A DNA stretch of 64,000 nucleotides, from contig SIAN01000009.1 in NCBI GenBank assembly GCA_009691715.1, positions 1 through 64,000 of the forward strand. The letters run 5' to 3'. The translations under genes and the position numbers were made by a program. Below the pieces are notes generated by a model. It was not told where the DNA came from. It saw only the letters and a program-made list of their open reading frames with translations, and made no database searches. Numbering within the stretch: position 1 is the first letter of the stretch; each line of letters begins with the position of its first letter. Positions 51,540 to 60,591 of this stretch are shown here, piece by piece. This stretch comes from Planctomycetota bacterium (GTDB lineage Bacteria > Planctomycetota > B15-G4 > SIAN01).

Positions 51540-52607
51540 ATGACCCAGTCACTCGTCGTGACCCGTCGCGACCACCTTCTGCCAGCAGTGCTCCAGGCGC
51601 TGGCAGGCGGCGAGCTTTCCGTCGAAGCGACTCTCTCTGCAGACGACGCGCGACAACGACTGAAGCGCGCGCGCTTCGATCTCATCGTGATCGACTTCGC
51701 GACGTTGCCGTACGCCGAAGTGGCAGCCGTGCGAGCGCTCCCGACCGAGTCCGGCGGCGCCGCGATCGCGGCAATCGTCGCCGCTGCGGGCGGGCCGCGC
51801 GTGCTTCGCGCGGCGGTCGAGCTTCCCGCCGACGTGATCCTGCTCGACCCGCTCGACCTCGAATCCTCGGCCGCCGGTCTGCAACGCGTGCTCAAGCGCC
51901 GCACCGCACCGGCGCGCGATAGCGATCCCCTCGAGGGGCTGGCGATCTTCCTGCGCGGGCTCGCGCACGAGATCCTGAACCCGCTGATGCCGATCACCGC
52001 GTTCCTGCAGATCCTGAAGCGGGACCCCGCGCTGCCGCCCGAGCTCAAGGACCGCTACGACAAGATGGAGGACGGCACGAAGCGGATCGAGAAGACGGTG
52101 CGCGACCTCGAATGCTTCGCTCGTGTCCGCAAGCCGCAGCGCGCGCTGCTCGATCTGGCCGGATTCCTGCGCGAGCTCGAGTCGCGCTGGCGTCAAGGCG
52201 AGCCGCCGCTCGCCGCCATCATCGAGGCCCCCGCCAGCACGCCACGCATCCTCGGCGACCGCGAACAGCTCGCCCTCGCGTTCCAGCATCTCGTCGGCTT
52301 CGCCGCTGGTGGTGATCGCCAGGCCCCGATCGAGCTCACCCTCGAACCTTCGCGCTCCCGCCTCGACCTCGCGATCGTCGGCCACGCGCCGGTACGACTT
52401 CCGCCGCGCCCGGCAGACGCGCTGCTGCCGTACCACGACAACCAGGGCAGCGGTCGCCCCGGCACGCTCGAGCTCGCGGCCGCGTGGGGCATCCTGCGCA
52501 GTCATCGCGCCACGCTCGACGTCGAAGCGCAGTCCGCGGGCGGCGTCCGTTTCACCGTGTCGTTCCCGGCGGCGCCGCATGAACGCAGGGCGTTCGAGCC
52601 GGCGTGA
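51540..52607 (+). CDS. Receiver plus pseudo-histidine-kinase protein
   Basis: 355 residues. An N-terminal receiver-like domain (about 1-115) keeps FDLIVIDFATLP with the acceptor Asp. A kinase region follows with H-box LRGLAHEILNPLMPITAFL near residue 145. The ATP-binding part is degenerate: the N-box reads LAFQHLVGFAAGG with no Asn, the DxGxG motif reads AIVGHAPV, and the last glycine loop is GSGRPGTLELAAAWGIL. It may therefore be an inactive or atypical kinase that dimerises or accepts phosphate. ATG 51540 has only a weak ribosome binding site. It lies upstream of the long TPR gene. Confidence 0.82.
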   Translation: MTQSLVVTRRDHLLPAVLQALAGGELSVEATLSADDARQRLKRARFDLIVIDFATLPYAEVAAVRALPTESGGAAIAAIVAAAGGPRVLRAAVELPADVILLDPLDLESSAAGLQRVLKRRTAPARDSDPLEGLAIFLRGLAHEILNPLMPITAFLQILKRDPALPPELKDRYDKMEDGTKRIEKTVRDLECFARVRKPQRALLDLAGFLRELESRWRQGEPPLAAIIEAPASTPRILGDREQLALAFQHLVGFAAGGDRQAPIELTLEPSRSRLDLAIVGHAPVRLPPRPADALLPYHDNQGSGRPGTLELAAAWGILRSHRATLDVEAQSAGGVRFTVSFPAAPHERRAFEPA

Positions 52608-52692
52608 GCCGAGTGCCGGAGCGCGGAAACGCTGGGCCGACCCATGGCGTCTGCAGTTGCGCCCCGGCGGCGGTCGATGGTGGCAGCGAGAC

Positions 52693-52719
52693 TTGGCCGG
52701 CGAAACCCAGGCGTATAAC
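52693..52719 (+). promoter_or_regulatory. Candidate promoter for the long TPR gene
   Basis: TATAAC (52714-52719) is one base from the -10 consensus. TTGGCC (52693-52698) is a partial -35 with a short 15-base spacer. It lies 35 bases before the ATG at 52755 in a 147-base gap. Confidence 0.35.
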
Positions 52720-52754
52720 GGCCAAAGACACCGGCAGGGCGGCACGGAGCGACG

Positions 52755-55700
52755 ATGGCGCGGCGACGCAGGGGAAAGTTGGTCACGAGCGTGATCTGGA
52801 TGGTGGTCGGCGCCGGCCTCCTCGCGAGCGCCGGCCTGCTCGCCTCGCGCCCGACTGACGTCGAATCGTCCGCCAGCCGCGCTGCGGAAGCGCTGACTGC
52901 GGGCGATCGATACGCCGCGCTCGACGAGCTCGATCAGGCGTTGAGCCAGCTGCCCCCCGAACGTGCCGACCTCCGTCGCCGCCGCTACGAACTGCTCGCG
53001 GCACGCGGCGACTGCAACCTTGCTCTCGCCCGCGGCAGCCACGCGCTCGACGACTATCGCGAAGCGCAACAACTCATTCCTGCCGACTGGATCGCGTGGG
53101 ACCGCGTCGGCCGCGCGTGGCTCGCGCTCGAGCAATTCACCCAGGCGGCGCTGCAGTTCGAGGAAGCCGCCAGCACGTTCCCGGATCGCGCCCGCTGGTT
53201 CCAGCACGCGGCGGGATGCGCGCACTACCGCACCTCGCGGATCGCCCTGGAAGAAGCCGAACTCGAGCTCGAACCGTTCGCGCGACCCGACCAGCAACGC
53301 CAGTTGGTGCGCGCGATTGAGCGTTTCGTCGCCTCGGCGGAACAGGCTCCGACCCGCGCGTCGATCGAGCGTGACATGCTCGAGCCGTCCGCTGCCGGCG
53401 CGCCGTCCGACCGCGCCTTCAAGAAGCTGCTGGCCGCGCGCACCTCGTTCGAGCGCGCCGAGACGGCGCTCGCCGACTTCGACCTGGCGCCCGAGTTCGA
53501 GCTCGGCTTCGGCATCGTGCGCGCCGAGATGCACCTGCAGGCGGGTCGTTTCTACGAACTGCGTCGACTGGTGGAGATCCTGGTGCGCCTGCCGGACGCG
53601 CAGGACAGCGCCGAGATCACGCGTTTGCAAGCCACGGTCGCCAACGGGCTGTACGAGAGCGGCCTGGTCGCCGAAGCGCTGAAGGCGTTTCAGGCGCTGC
53701 ACGGCAAGCAATGGCAACTTTCGCAGGCCACGACCGACAGCGACGAGCGCAAGCGCCTCACGGAGGCGACGTTCCGGACGTGGATCCTGATGCTGGAGAC
53801 GCGCCTCAAGCGGCGTCAAGCCAAGGAGGCGCAGATCCTCCTCGCGAAAGTCGCACCTCCGGCGCCCGCGAACCTGTTGATGCACTTCTATCGCGGCTAC
53901 GCCGACTGGCTGGCGGGCGATTCCGCCGCGGCGCTGCCGGTGATTGAACGCTGTGCCGAAATGCTGAAGAGCGCCCACGGAAGGCATTGGCAGCTGAAAT
54001 CAGCCGACCAGGCGCTGTTCGTGATCGAGTCGATCGTCGAGGTGCTCGCTGCGAGCGGGCGTCCACAGCTCGCCGGCGAACTGGTCGGTTACGGGCTCGC
54101 GTTCGACCCCGATTCGACCCATCTGCTGAACCTCCGAGTCGAGCTGATGCGACCGCTCGGCGACCCGGCATCGACCGTGATCGACGACGGCTTCCGGTTG
54201 CTCGAACTCGGCCGCGGCGATGGTGGCTGGCTGGCCCGATGGGAGAACGACTGGAAGGAGCTGCGCCCGCCGCTGCCGCCGCTCGAGCGCGTCATCGCCG
54301 AGCAGACGGACCGTGTGCGCCGCGTCTTCAGCTCCGGGGACACGTTCGTCGACCCGGCGCTGCGCGAGCTCTTGAAAATGGCGCAGGGCGAACGCAAGGA
54401 CCGGATCATCCCGGCCGGATCGCTGATCAACGCCGCCACCGCCCTGCTCGGCGATCTCGGGCGCGATCCGTGCCTCGCGTTGCAGGTCGTGCGCGCGCTG
54501 GGCGCCGCCGGCGATCGCGACCATGCCTTCTTGTTGCTCTTCGGTCTCGCGAACGACCACCCGCACGTGGCCGACTTCCGCCTGCTCCTGGCGCGCCAGG
54601 AGATTGGCGACGGTCGACTCGCCGAAGCGTCGCAGACCCTCGCGGCGCTGTCGGCTCGAATGCCCGCCGACTCCGAGATCGCGCTGCTGGCGGTGCACGT
54701 CGCGCTCGAACGATCGGACCTCACGGCGGCGCGGGCGATCGAGGCGCAGGCGCTCGAAGCGGGCCCCACGCCGCTCGCGCGCCTCCTCACCGCGACGATC
54801 GCGCTCGACCGCGGGCAGACCGACCTTGCGCGACGCGCCACCGCTACCGCCAGCGCCGAACTGGCGACGTCGGCAGGCCGGGCGTTGGCGGGGATCGCCG
54901 CCTGGATGGCAGCGCGGGAACGACGTGACGAACGCGCTCTCGAGCTGGCGGCGCCGGTGCTCGCGGCCGACCCGGTGCAACCGTACGCGCTGCAGGCGGT
55001 GTTCGAGGTCAGCGGCCGCCGCCACGACGAGAATGGTCGAAGCGGTCTCGACGGCGAATTGGAGCGCCGGGACGCGGATCTGGCTCGCGCCGACGAATCC
55101 ACGTTGGTCGCGTTGGCGCGAATCGCCCAGTCGGCGGGCGTCTTCGCCACCGCCGAGTCGCTCGCGCGCCGTGCGTTGGAGCGCGCTCCGCAGCACGCCG
55201 GCGCCGAACTTGCTCTTGCCGACGCGCTGCTGTCGCAGTCGCGCTACGACGACGTGGAGCAGGTGCTCCGTGCAACACGCCCCGCCGCGGCCGAGCTGCC
55301 GCGGATCCAGCGCCTCGCCCTCGCGCGCGCCGGCCGCGATGGCGCACTTGCCGGTTGGATGCTGCTCCGCGAACGCGTGACACTCGGCCAGCCTGAAGCG
55401 CCACTTGCGCGCTGGCTCGCGCTGTGGGCCGCTGCGACCGGCAGGTTCGAGCCGGCGCTCGAAGTGCTGACGCGTCACGCGGTCACGCTGACGCCAGAAG
55501 AGCAACGCTTCCTCGCCTTCGCCGCGATCGTCCACGAGTCGACGCTGCTCGATCGCGCTGCGCTTCCGCAGGTCATGCAACGCCTCAACGAGCTGCGGGC
55601 GCGCGCCCCTGACGCCGATCGCGAGTTCAACCGCTGGGTGAGCCTCGACCTCGCTTCGTCCGGGCATCGTTTCGCCGAGGAGCTGTGCGGGCTGCTGCTC

Positions 55701-57095
55701 CTCGAAGACCTGCCGGATCTCGCCAGCCTGCAGGTGCTGCACGAAGATCGCCTCGCGAAACGCAACACGGCGCTCGGCTGGCTCGCGCGCGCGCGGGCCT
55801 CCGAACAGGCTGACGGCGGCGACGAGCGGAGTGCGGCCGCGCTGCTCGTGGCGCAGCTTCGGGACGATCCAAACGACCGTGATTCGCTGCGCGCGCTGTT
55901 GCAATGGCTCGCGCAACTCGACGACGCCGAGCTCGCGACGGTGATCGAGCTGCCGGCGAGCCAACGACTCACCAACGGTGAGCAGGCGCTGCTCGACGCG
56001 CAGGTCGCGAAGCGCGGCGGCACTGCGCGCCGCGAGGATGCCGAAGTGGCGCTGCTGCTGGCGGCGGAGGAGCCTGCGACGCGAGCGCTGGCGTTGCTCG
56101 AGCTGGCCCGCCTCGATCCTGCCACGGGCAGCACCCCGATCCCTGGCCGCGCGCCGTGGTGTGCCGCCGCCGACCGGATGCAGTCCGAGATCGCCGCGCG
56201 CGGCGGTCGTGAAGCGACGCTCGCGCGCGCCGTCGTGGCGATCGCGCACGACGAAAGCTGCAGCGCCGAACTCCGCGGCCGCCTGGCCCGGCAGCTCGAC
56301 TCAGCGCGCGGGTCGATCCCGGTCGATCTGGCGCACGACCTCGCCCTGGCGCTGGTCGCGCAACCCGGCCCTTGGTTCGATGCCTACGCCTCGGTCGCGG
56401 CGGAGCTCGCGACCCTCCCGCCCGATCCCGTCGCCCTCGCGCGCGTCGGCGACTCGTTCGATCGCGCGCTGCCGCCGCCAACGGAGTCGATCGTCCCAGA
56501 GGCTGCGATCCGCGCGCTCGCGAACCTCGTCGTTGCGGCTCGGCGCGCCGGGGATGTCGCGCGCGCCGACGCATGGCGTCAGCGACTCGAGCAAGAATGC
56601 CCGGTCGATCCAGTGCTGCTCGTCGACGCCGGGCTCGCGGCCGCCGCCAGCGGAGACGCCGATCGAGCCGCTCGCCATCTCGAGTGCGCGCAAGCGTTCG
56701 GGAGCCTGGATCCAGAGGCGCTGGCGTGGCTCGCGGCGCGGCACCTCGAGGTCGACGGCGACCCGACGAGCGCGATCGCGATCGCGACCGCGGCGCTCAC
56801 CGCGGCGACCGCGCCGGAAGCGGCGCCGCTGCGCGCGAAGCTGCAGGAGACGATCGCGCGGTCGCAGTTCCTGCTCGGCGCAACCGACAAGGCGCAATCG
56901 GCCTGGAACACCGCAGCGAAGGAGCGAGCCGAAGACCCGCGTACGTCGCTGCCGGCCGCGCTCGAGGCGTTCGCGCGAGGGCTCGGCAGCGCGAGGACGC
57001 GGTTGAAAGCCGTCGCTGCCGACGGGCAGTCAGCGCACGTGGCGCTGGCACAGCGGCTGATCGCAGCGCTCGACGCGACGCCGCCGCCGAAGTAG
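52755..57095 (+). CDS. Giant TPR-repeat protein, membrane-anchored
   Basis: 1446 residues, the longest gene in the window. RRRRGKLVTSVIWMVVGAGLL gives a basic N-terminus and one TM anchor; almost everything else is helical repeats of the TPR type, for example AAEALTAGDRYAALDELDQA and ARRALERAPQHAGAELALAD. TPR arrays of this kind serve as scaffolds; XrtA systems often include a large TPR protein (PrsT), which this may parallel. GGAG lies five bases ahead of ATG 52755. It is convergent with the FAD oxidoreductase gene, 25 bases away. Confidence 0.85.
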   Translation: MARRRRGKLVTSVIWMVVGAGLLASAGLLASRPTDVESSASRAAEALTAGDRYAALDELDQALSQLPPERADLRRRRYELLAARGDCNLALARGSHALDDYREAQQLIPADWIAWDRVGRAWLALEQFTQAALQFEEAASTFPDRARWFQHAAGCAHYRTSRIALEEAELELEPFARPDQQRQLVRAIERFVASAEQAPTRASIERDMLEPSAAGAPSDRAFKKLLAARTSFERAETALADFDLAPEFELGFGIVRAEMHLQAGRFYELRRLVEILVRLPDAQDSAEITRLQATVANGLYESGLVAEALKAFQALHGKQWQLSQATTDSDERKRLTEATFRTWILMLETRLKRRQAKEAQILLAKVAPPAPANLLMHFYRGYADWLAGDSAAALPVIERCAEMLKSAHGRHWQLKSADQALFVIESIVEVLAASGRPQLAGELVGYGLAFDPDSTHLLNLRVELMRPLGDPASTVIDDGFRLLELGRGDGGWLARWENDWKELRPPLPPLERVIAEQTDRVRRVFSSGDTFVDPALRELLKMAQGERKDRIIPAGSLINAATALLGDLGRDPCLALQVVRALGAAGDRDHAFLLLFGLANDHPHVADFRLLLARQEIGDGRLAEASQTLAALSARMPADSEIALLAVHVALERSDLTAARAIEAQALEAGPTPLARLLTATIALDRGQTDLARRATATASAELATSAGRALAGIAAWMAARERRDERALELAAPVLAADPVQPYALQAVFEVSGRRHDENGRSGLDGELERRDADLARADESTLVALARIAQSAGVFATAESLARRALERAPQHAGAELALADALLSQSRYDDVEQVLRATRPAAAELPRIQRLALARAGRDGALAGWMLLRERVTLGQPEAPLARWLALWAAATGRFEPALEVLTRHAVTLTPEEQRFLAFAAIVHESTLLDRAALPQVMQRLNELRARAPDADREFNRWVSLDLASSGHRFAEELCGLLLLEDLPDLASLQVLHEDRLAKRNTALGWLARARASEQADGGDERSAAALLVAQLRDDPNDRDSLRALLQWLAQLDDAELATVIELPASQRLTNGEQALLDAQVAKRGGTARREDAEVALLLAAEEPATRALALLELARLDPATGSTPIPGRAPWCAAADRMQSEIAARGGREATLARAVVAIAHDESCSAELRGRLARQLDSARGSIPVDLAHDLALALVAQPGPWFDAYASVAAELATLPPDPVALARVGDSFDRALPPPTESIVPEAAIRALANLVVAARRAGDVARADAWRQRLEQECPVDPVLLVDAGLAAAASGDADRAARHLECAQAFGSLDPEALAWLAARHLEVDGDPTSAIAIATAALTAATAPEAAPLRAKLQETIARSQFLLGATDKAQSAWNTAAKERAEDPRTSLPAALEAFARGLGSARTRLKAVAADGQSAHVALAQRLIAALDATPPPK

Positions 57096-57120
57096 TCGCG
57101 ACCCGCGGTTCGAGCGACCT

Positions 57121-58191
57121 TCAGTTCGCCGCGACGCGCCGTGCCGGTCGACCGAGGATTCCATCGGCGACGGCGCGACCGACGGCCGCGGCCGCGGTGA
57201 GTCCGTGGCCGCCGAGACCGCATGCGTAGTGCATCCCGCGAAGCTGCGAGTCGGGACCGAGCACGAAGCGCTGGTCGGCGCGACGGGTGCGATGGCCGGC
57301 CCAGAGCCGCGCGACGGCGGCGCCGGCGAAGGACGGCAGCGCCTCGGCGAGCTTGGTGAGGATCGCTCGCGCCTGTGCCGCGTCGGCCGGGCAGTCGCCC
57401 GCGACCGAACTCGTCTCGTCGCACGCGGACACCATCCAGCCGCCCGCCTCGGGGCGCGCATAGAAGCCGCGAACGTGATCCCACAACCACGGCCACGACC
57501 GGTCGATCCGCGGATCGGGCGCGGTGATCAGCAGATGACGGCGCATCGGCGCGAGGGCGTGATCGCTCCCGCCCGCGGTGCGCGCGAGTTCACCGGCCCA
57601 GGCACCGCACGCGTCGACGACGAATGCGCACGCGATGCGCCGGCCGCCGACCGTCACCCCGCGCACGATTCCATTTTTCACGTCGAGCGCACCGACCCGC
57701 ACGCCGAGCACGACCTCGACGCCGCGCGCTCGAGCGCTCGCCAGAAAGCCGGCGACGACCGCCGCGGAATCGGCGACGCCGTCGTCGGCGCAACAGAGCC
57801 GCGCCGCGCCGGCCGGCTCGACGTAGGACGGCAGCGCTCGGGCGAGCTCGGCGCGGCTCGCGATCGCCGCGCCCTTCCGCTCGAACCGGCGCATCTCTTC
57901 GGGGCGCGCGACCAGCCACGAGCCGGTGCGCCGGAAGCCGGTGGTGCCGACGAAATCGGGCGGCGGCGCGGCGAGAAACGCCGCCCCTTCGTCGCACCAA
58001 GCGTCGAGCTCGGGATCGCCGGCGCTGCGGCGCACCAACCCGGCGTTGCGGCCGGAGCTGTGCCGCGCGACCGTCTCCTCCTGCTCGATCAGCATGATCG
58101 AGAGCGTCGAAGCTCGCGCAAGCGCGAACGCCGTCGCCGCGCCGGCCAGCCCGCCGCCGACGATCACGACATCGCGTGGTGCCTCGTTCAT
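57121..58191 (-). CDS. FAD-dependent oxidoreductase (DAO family)
   Basis: 356 residues. N-terminal Rossmann motif VVIVGGGLAGAATAFALARA, then HSSGRNAGLVRRS, typical of glycine/D-amino-acid oxidase-like proteins. C-terminal GMHYACGLGGHGLTAAAAVG completes FAD binding. The family oxidises amines or hydroxy acids such as glycine, sarcosine or D-amino acids; the substrate is not evident. ATG 58191 overlaps the deacetylase stop (ATGA), so it is coupled to the exosortase locus even though such an enzyme is not a standard member. Confidence 0.9.
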   Translation of the reverse strand: MNEAPRDVVIVGGGLAGAATAFALARASTLSIMLIEQEETVARHSSGRNAGLVRRSAGDPELDAWCDEGAAFLAAPPPDFVGTTGFRRTGSWLVARPEEMRRFERKGAAIASRAELARALPSYVEPAGAARLCCADDGVADSAAVVAGFLASARARGVEVVLGVRVGALDVKNGIVRGVTVGGRRIACAFVVDACGAWAGELARTAGGSDHALAPMRRHLLITAPDPRIDRSWPWLWDHVRGFYARPEAGGWMVSACDETSSVAGDCPADAAQARAILTKLAEALPSFAGAAVARLWAGHRTRRADQRFVLGPDSQLRGMHYACGLGGHGLTAAAAVGRAVADGILGRPARRVAAN

Positions 58192-59063
58192 GCGCCCGGC
58201 TGCTGCAACGGCCGCGCCAACGGCAGCAGCGCCTCGCAAGTCGCGAACGGAAACTCCGCGAGCAGCTGCGCGAGCCGATCCGCCGTGCGCTCGAGGTTGC
58301 GGTAGTGGCGAAGGTGGCCGAGCCGACCGATGACCGAAGGCGCGGCGCGCGGCTGGCCGGGATCGAGTTCCCACGGATGGAGGTAGACGACTCCCGGCGC
58401 GCCTTCGCGGGCGATCGCGTGGAGCGCGTTGCGCGTGAACCAGAGCGGCAGCTGGCGCAGGTAGCCGCCGCCGGCAGCCGGGAGATTCATTCCCGCAACT
58501 CGCCAAGTGAGGAGCGGCAGCTCGATCAGCGTCCGCGCGCCCGCCGCCACCACCACCGGCACGCGCGCGAAGTCCGGCACGCCGTAGCGGTCATGGCGGA
58601 CCGGGAAGATGCTCGAGTCGTAGACGAGCCCGAGCAGGGCGAGACGCTCGAGCGCCCACCAGGTCGACTTCATCACCGAGAAAGTCGACGCCCGGAAGCC
58701 GCGGATCGGACGCGGCGTGAATGGAGCCAGCAGATCGAGGCTCTTCTTCACGTCGGCCTCGAACGCGTCCGGGCCGAGCTCCTGTGCCATGCGATGGGAG
58801 TGGCCGTGCGAGGCGATCTCGTGGCCGGCCGAGACGATCGCGCGCACGACTTCGGGTTCGTGCTCGGCGATCCAGCCCAACACGAAGAAGGTCCCCTTGC
58901 AGCCGGCGCGATCGAGCAGCCGCAGCGCCGTCTCGACCCCGACCATGGCGCGGCGCGGCAACCGTTCCCACTCCGATTCGGGGAACGCCTGGCGCAGGTT
59001 GACGGCGTGGAAGTACTCCTCGACGTCGATCGAGATCGCGTGGGTTACGTGCGTGGCGTCCAT
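58188..59063 (-). CDS. XrtA-type polysaccharide deacetylase
   Basis: 291 residues. NodB-type motifs: ISIDVEEYFHAVNLRQ (catalytic Asp, with the DVEEYFH form typical of the exosortase-linked subgroup), GHEIASHGHSH (two His), RGFRASTFSVM and VVYLHPWELDPGQP. The C-terminal region corresponds to the DUF3473 extension of that subgroup. It removes acetyl groups from the exopolysaccharide. Its ATG shares one base with the EpsI stop (TGATG). Confidence 0.93.
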   Translation of the reverse strand: MDATHVTHAISIDVEEYFHAVNLRQAFPESEWERLPRRAMVGVETALRLLDRAGCKGTFFVLGWIAEHEPEVVRAIVSAGHEIASHGHSHRMAQELGPDAFEADVKKSLDLLAPFTPRPIRGFRASTFSVMKSTWWALERLALLGLVYDSSIFPVRHDRYGVPDFARVPVVVAAGARTLIELPLLTWRVAGMNLPAAGGGYLRQLPLWFTRNALHAIAREGAPGVVYLHPWELDPGQPRAAPSVIGRLGHLRHYRNLERTADRLAQLLAEFPFATCEALLPLARPLQQPGA

Positions 59064-59740
59064 CAGCGCGGCGGACTTTCACCGTCGGCGCAAGCCGGAT
59101 CAAGGACCGAGCTTGGCGTCGGCCACAACGCGCGGTCGACCGCCGGCAGGAATCGACCGAGGAAGGCCGCGAGGCGCTGGCGCGCGATTCCAGGATCAAC
59201 GTCGCGAATCTCGGTAGAGAAGCGCAGCAACGAAGCGGCATCGGGCCGGCGCGCGAGCCGAGCAGCGAGCGCCAGCCACTGCTCGCGCCACCACGACGCC
59301 GTCTCCTCGCTGCCGACTCGATACCACGACCAGACCAGCAGTCGCGCGCCGTCCTGCTCCACCACCAGCTCGTGGATCGGTCGTTCGCGGCCGGCAATTT
59401 CGAGCGACCACCACTGCTGCGACTCGATCGTGAAACCGAGGCCGCGGTAACAGATCTCCGGCGGGTGCGCCGCCTTCTGCTCCGGTCCGGCGACGGCGAC
59501 ACAGGCGAGGACGCGCTCCTGATCACGGGTGAAGGCGCGCAGCAGCACATCCCGCGTCTCGAGCATCTGGTACTGCCGCTCGGTCAGCGGCTGGTCGATG
59601 CCGCGCCAGTCGTCGATGCCGGCCGGCATCGCCCCGGTGCGGTCGGTCGCCGCGACCGCGACCGGTGCGCGCAGCCACGCCGTGCAGGCGAGCGCCAGCG
59701 CGGCCAGCAGCGTTGCGACGGAGGCGCGCGCCCGGCTCAC
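59063..59740 (-). CDS. EpsI family protein (exosortase associated)
   Basis: 225 residues. A signal or anchor segment (SVATLLAALALACTAWL) precedes a conserved domain with DWRGIDQPLTERQYQMLETR, CVAVAGPEQKAAHPPEICYR and VWSWYRVGSEETASWW. These match the EpsI domain that is either fused to or next to exosortases. GTG 59740 overlaps the exosortase stop (GTGA). Function within exopolysaccharide production is not defined. Confidence 0.9.
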   Translation of the reverse strand: MSRARASVATLLAALALACTAWLRAPVAVAATDRTGAMPAGIDDWRGIDQPLTERQYQMLETRDVLLRAFTRDQERVLACVAVAGPEQKAAHPPEICYRGLGFTIESQQWWSLEIAGRERPIHELVVEQDGARLLVWSWYRVGSEETASWWREQWLALAARLARRPDAASLLRFSTEIRDVDPGIARQRLAAFLGRFLPAVDRALWPTPSSVLDPACADGESPPR

Positions 59741-60591
59741 GGCGGCGTCCCTTGCGCGATCCCCGTCGCCGATCGCGGCTCGAGCCAGCGGTCGAGGGCC
59801 ACGAATGCGGCGATCGCGACCACGTAGACCAGCACGTTGGTCGCGTCGTGCCAGCCGCCGACGACGGCCGCGCCGCGCCAGACTCCGAGCAACGCCAACG
59901 CCACCACGCGGCAGAGGTTGGCCAGCAACGCGACCGGCAACGCCAGCGCGAACAGCACGATCCGGCGCGCCGGCGACAGCCGCTTCGACGACGAGGCCAT
60001 GAAGGCGCCGAGCGCCAGAAGCGCGATCGCCGAGGAGAGGCCGGAGCACTCGTCGCCGACCAGCAGCCGTTCGCCACCGGGCAGCACCAGGAACGAGCCG
60101 TCCGGCACGACGCCGCTCCCGATCAGCTTGAGCAGCGAGCTGCTCATCGCCATCACCAGGAGCTTCAGCGCCTGCACCGCGTCGGCGAGGAGTTCCATCG
60201 GCCACGGCACCGCGAATCCGAGGAACAGCAACGGCAGCGCCAGCGCTCGCAGCAGCGCGACGCCGCAAAGCAGCCACGCCGTTCCGGCCGTGCAGAGCAG
60301 CAGCGCGAACGCGGCCGGCGAATCGACCCGCAGGAAGCAGCTCGCCGCCAGCAGCGCGAGCGACGGCAGGAGCGCCAGCAGCGCGCGCCAGTCGCCTTCC
60401 CCCAACTCGATCGCGCGGCCGATCTCCTTGCGTCGCCCCCACGCGAGCCATGCCGCCGCGAGCGGCACCAGCGGCCCGTGGGAGAAGAAGCCATCCGGCG
60501 CCTGCCAGCGCGCGAGGATCCATGGTGCAAGCGGCACCGACGCCGCCGCCAGCAGCGTCGCCGGCAGCAAGATCGGGAGGCGGCTGCTCAT
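59737..60591 (-). CDS. Exosortase (XrtA-like)
   Basis: 284 residues, eight or so TM helices. The catalytic triad of the transpeptidase-like family is visible: Cys in LVGDECSGLSSAIALL, Arg in LLANLCRVVALALLG and His in GGWHDATNVLVYVV. FSHGPLVPLAAAWLAW near the N-terminus is also typical. It cleaves and attaches PEP-CTERM proteins to the cell surface. ATG 60591 overlaps the glycosyltransferase stop (ATGA). No PEP-CTERM substrate gene is seen in the window. Confidence 0.95.
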   Translation of the reverse strand: MSSRLPILLPATLLAAASVPLAPWILARWQAPDGFFSHGPLVPLAAAWLAWGRRKEIGRAIELGEGDWRALLALLPSLALLAASCFLRVDSPAAFALLLCTAGTAWLLCGVALLRALALPLLFLGFAVPWPMELLADAVQALKLLVMAMSSSLLKLIGSGVVPDGSFLVLPGGERLLVGDECSGLSSAIALLALGAFMASSSKRLSPARRIVLFALALPVALLANLCRVVALALLGVWRGAAVVGGWHDATNVLVYVVAIAAFVALDRWLEPRSATGIAQGTPP

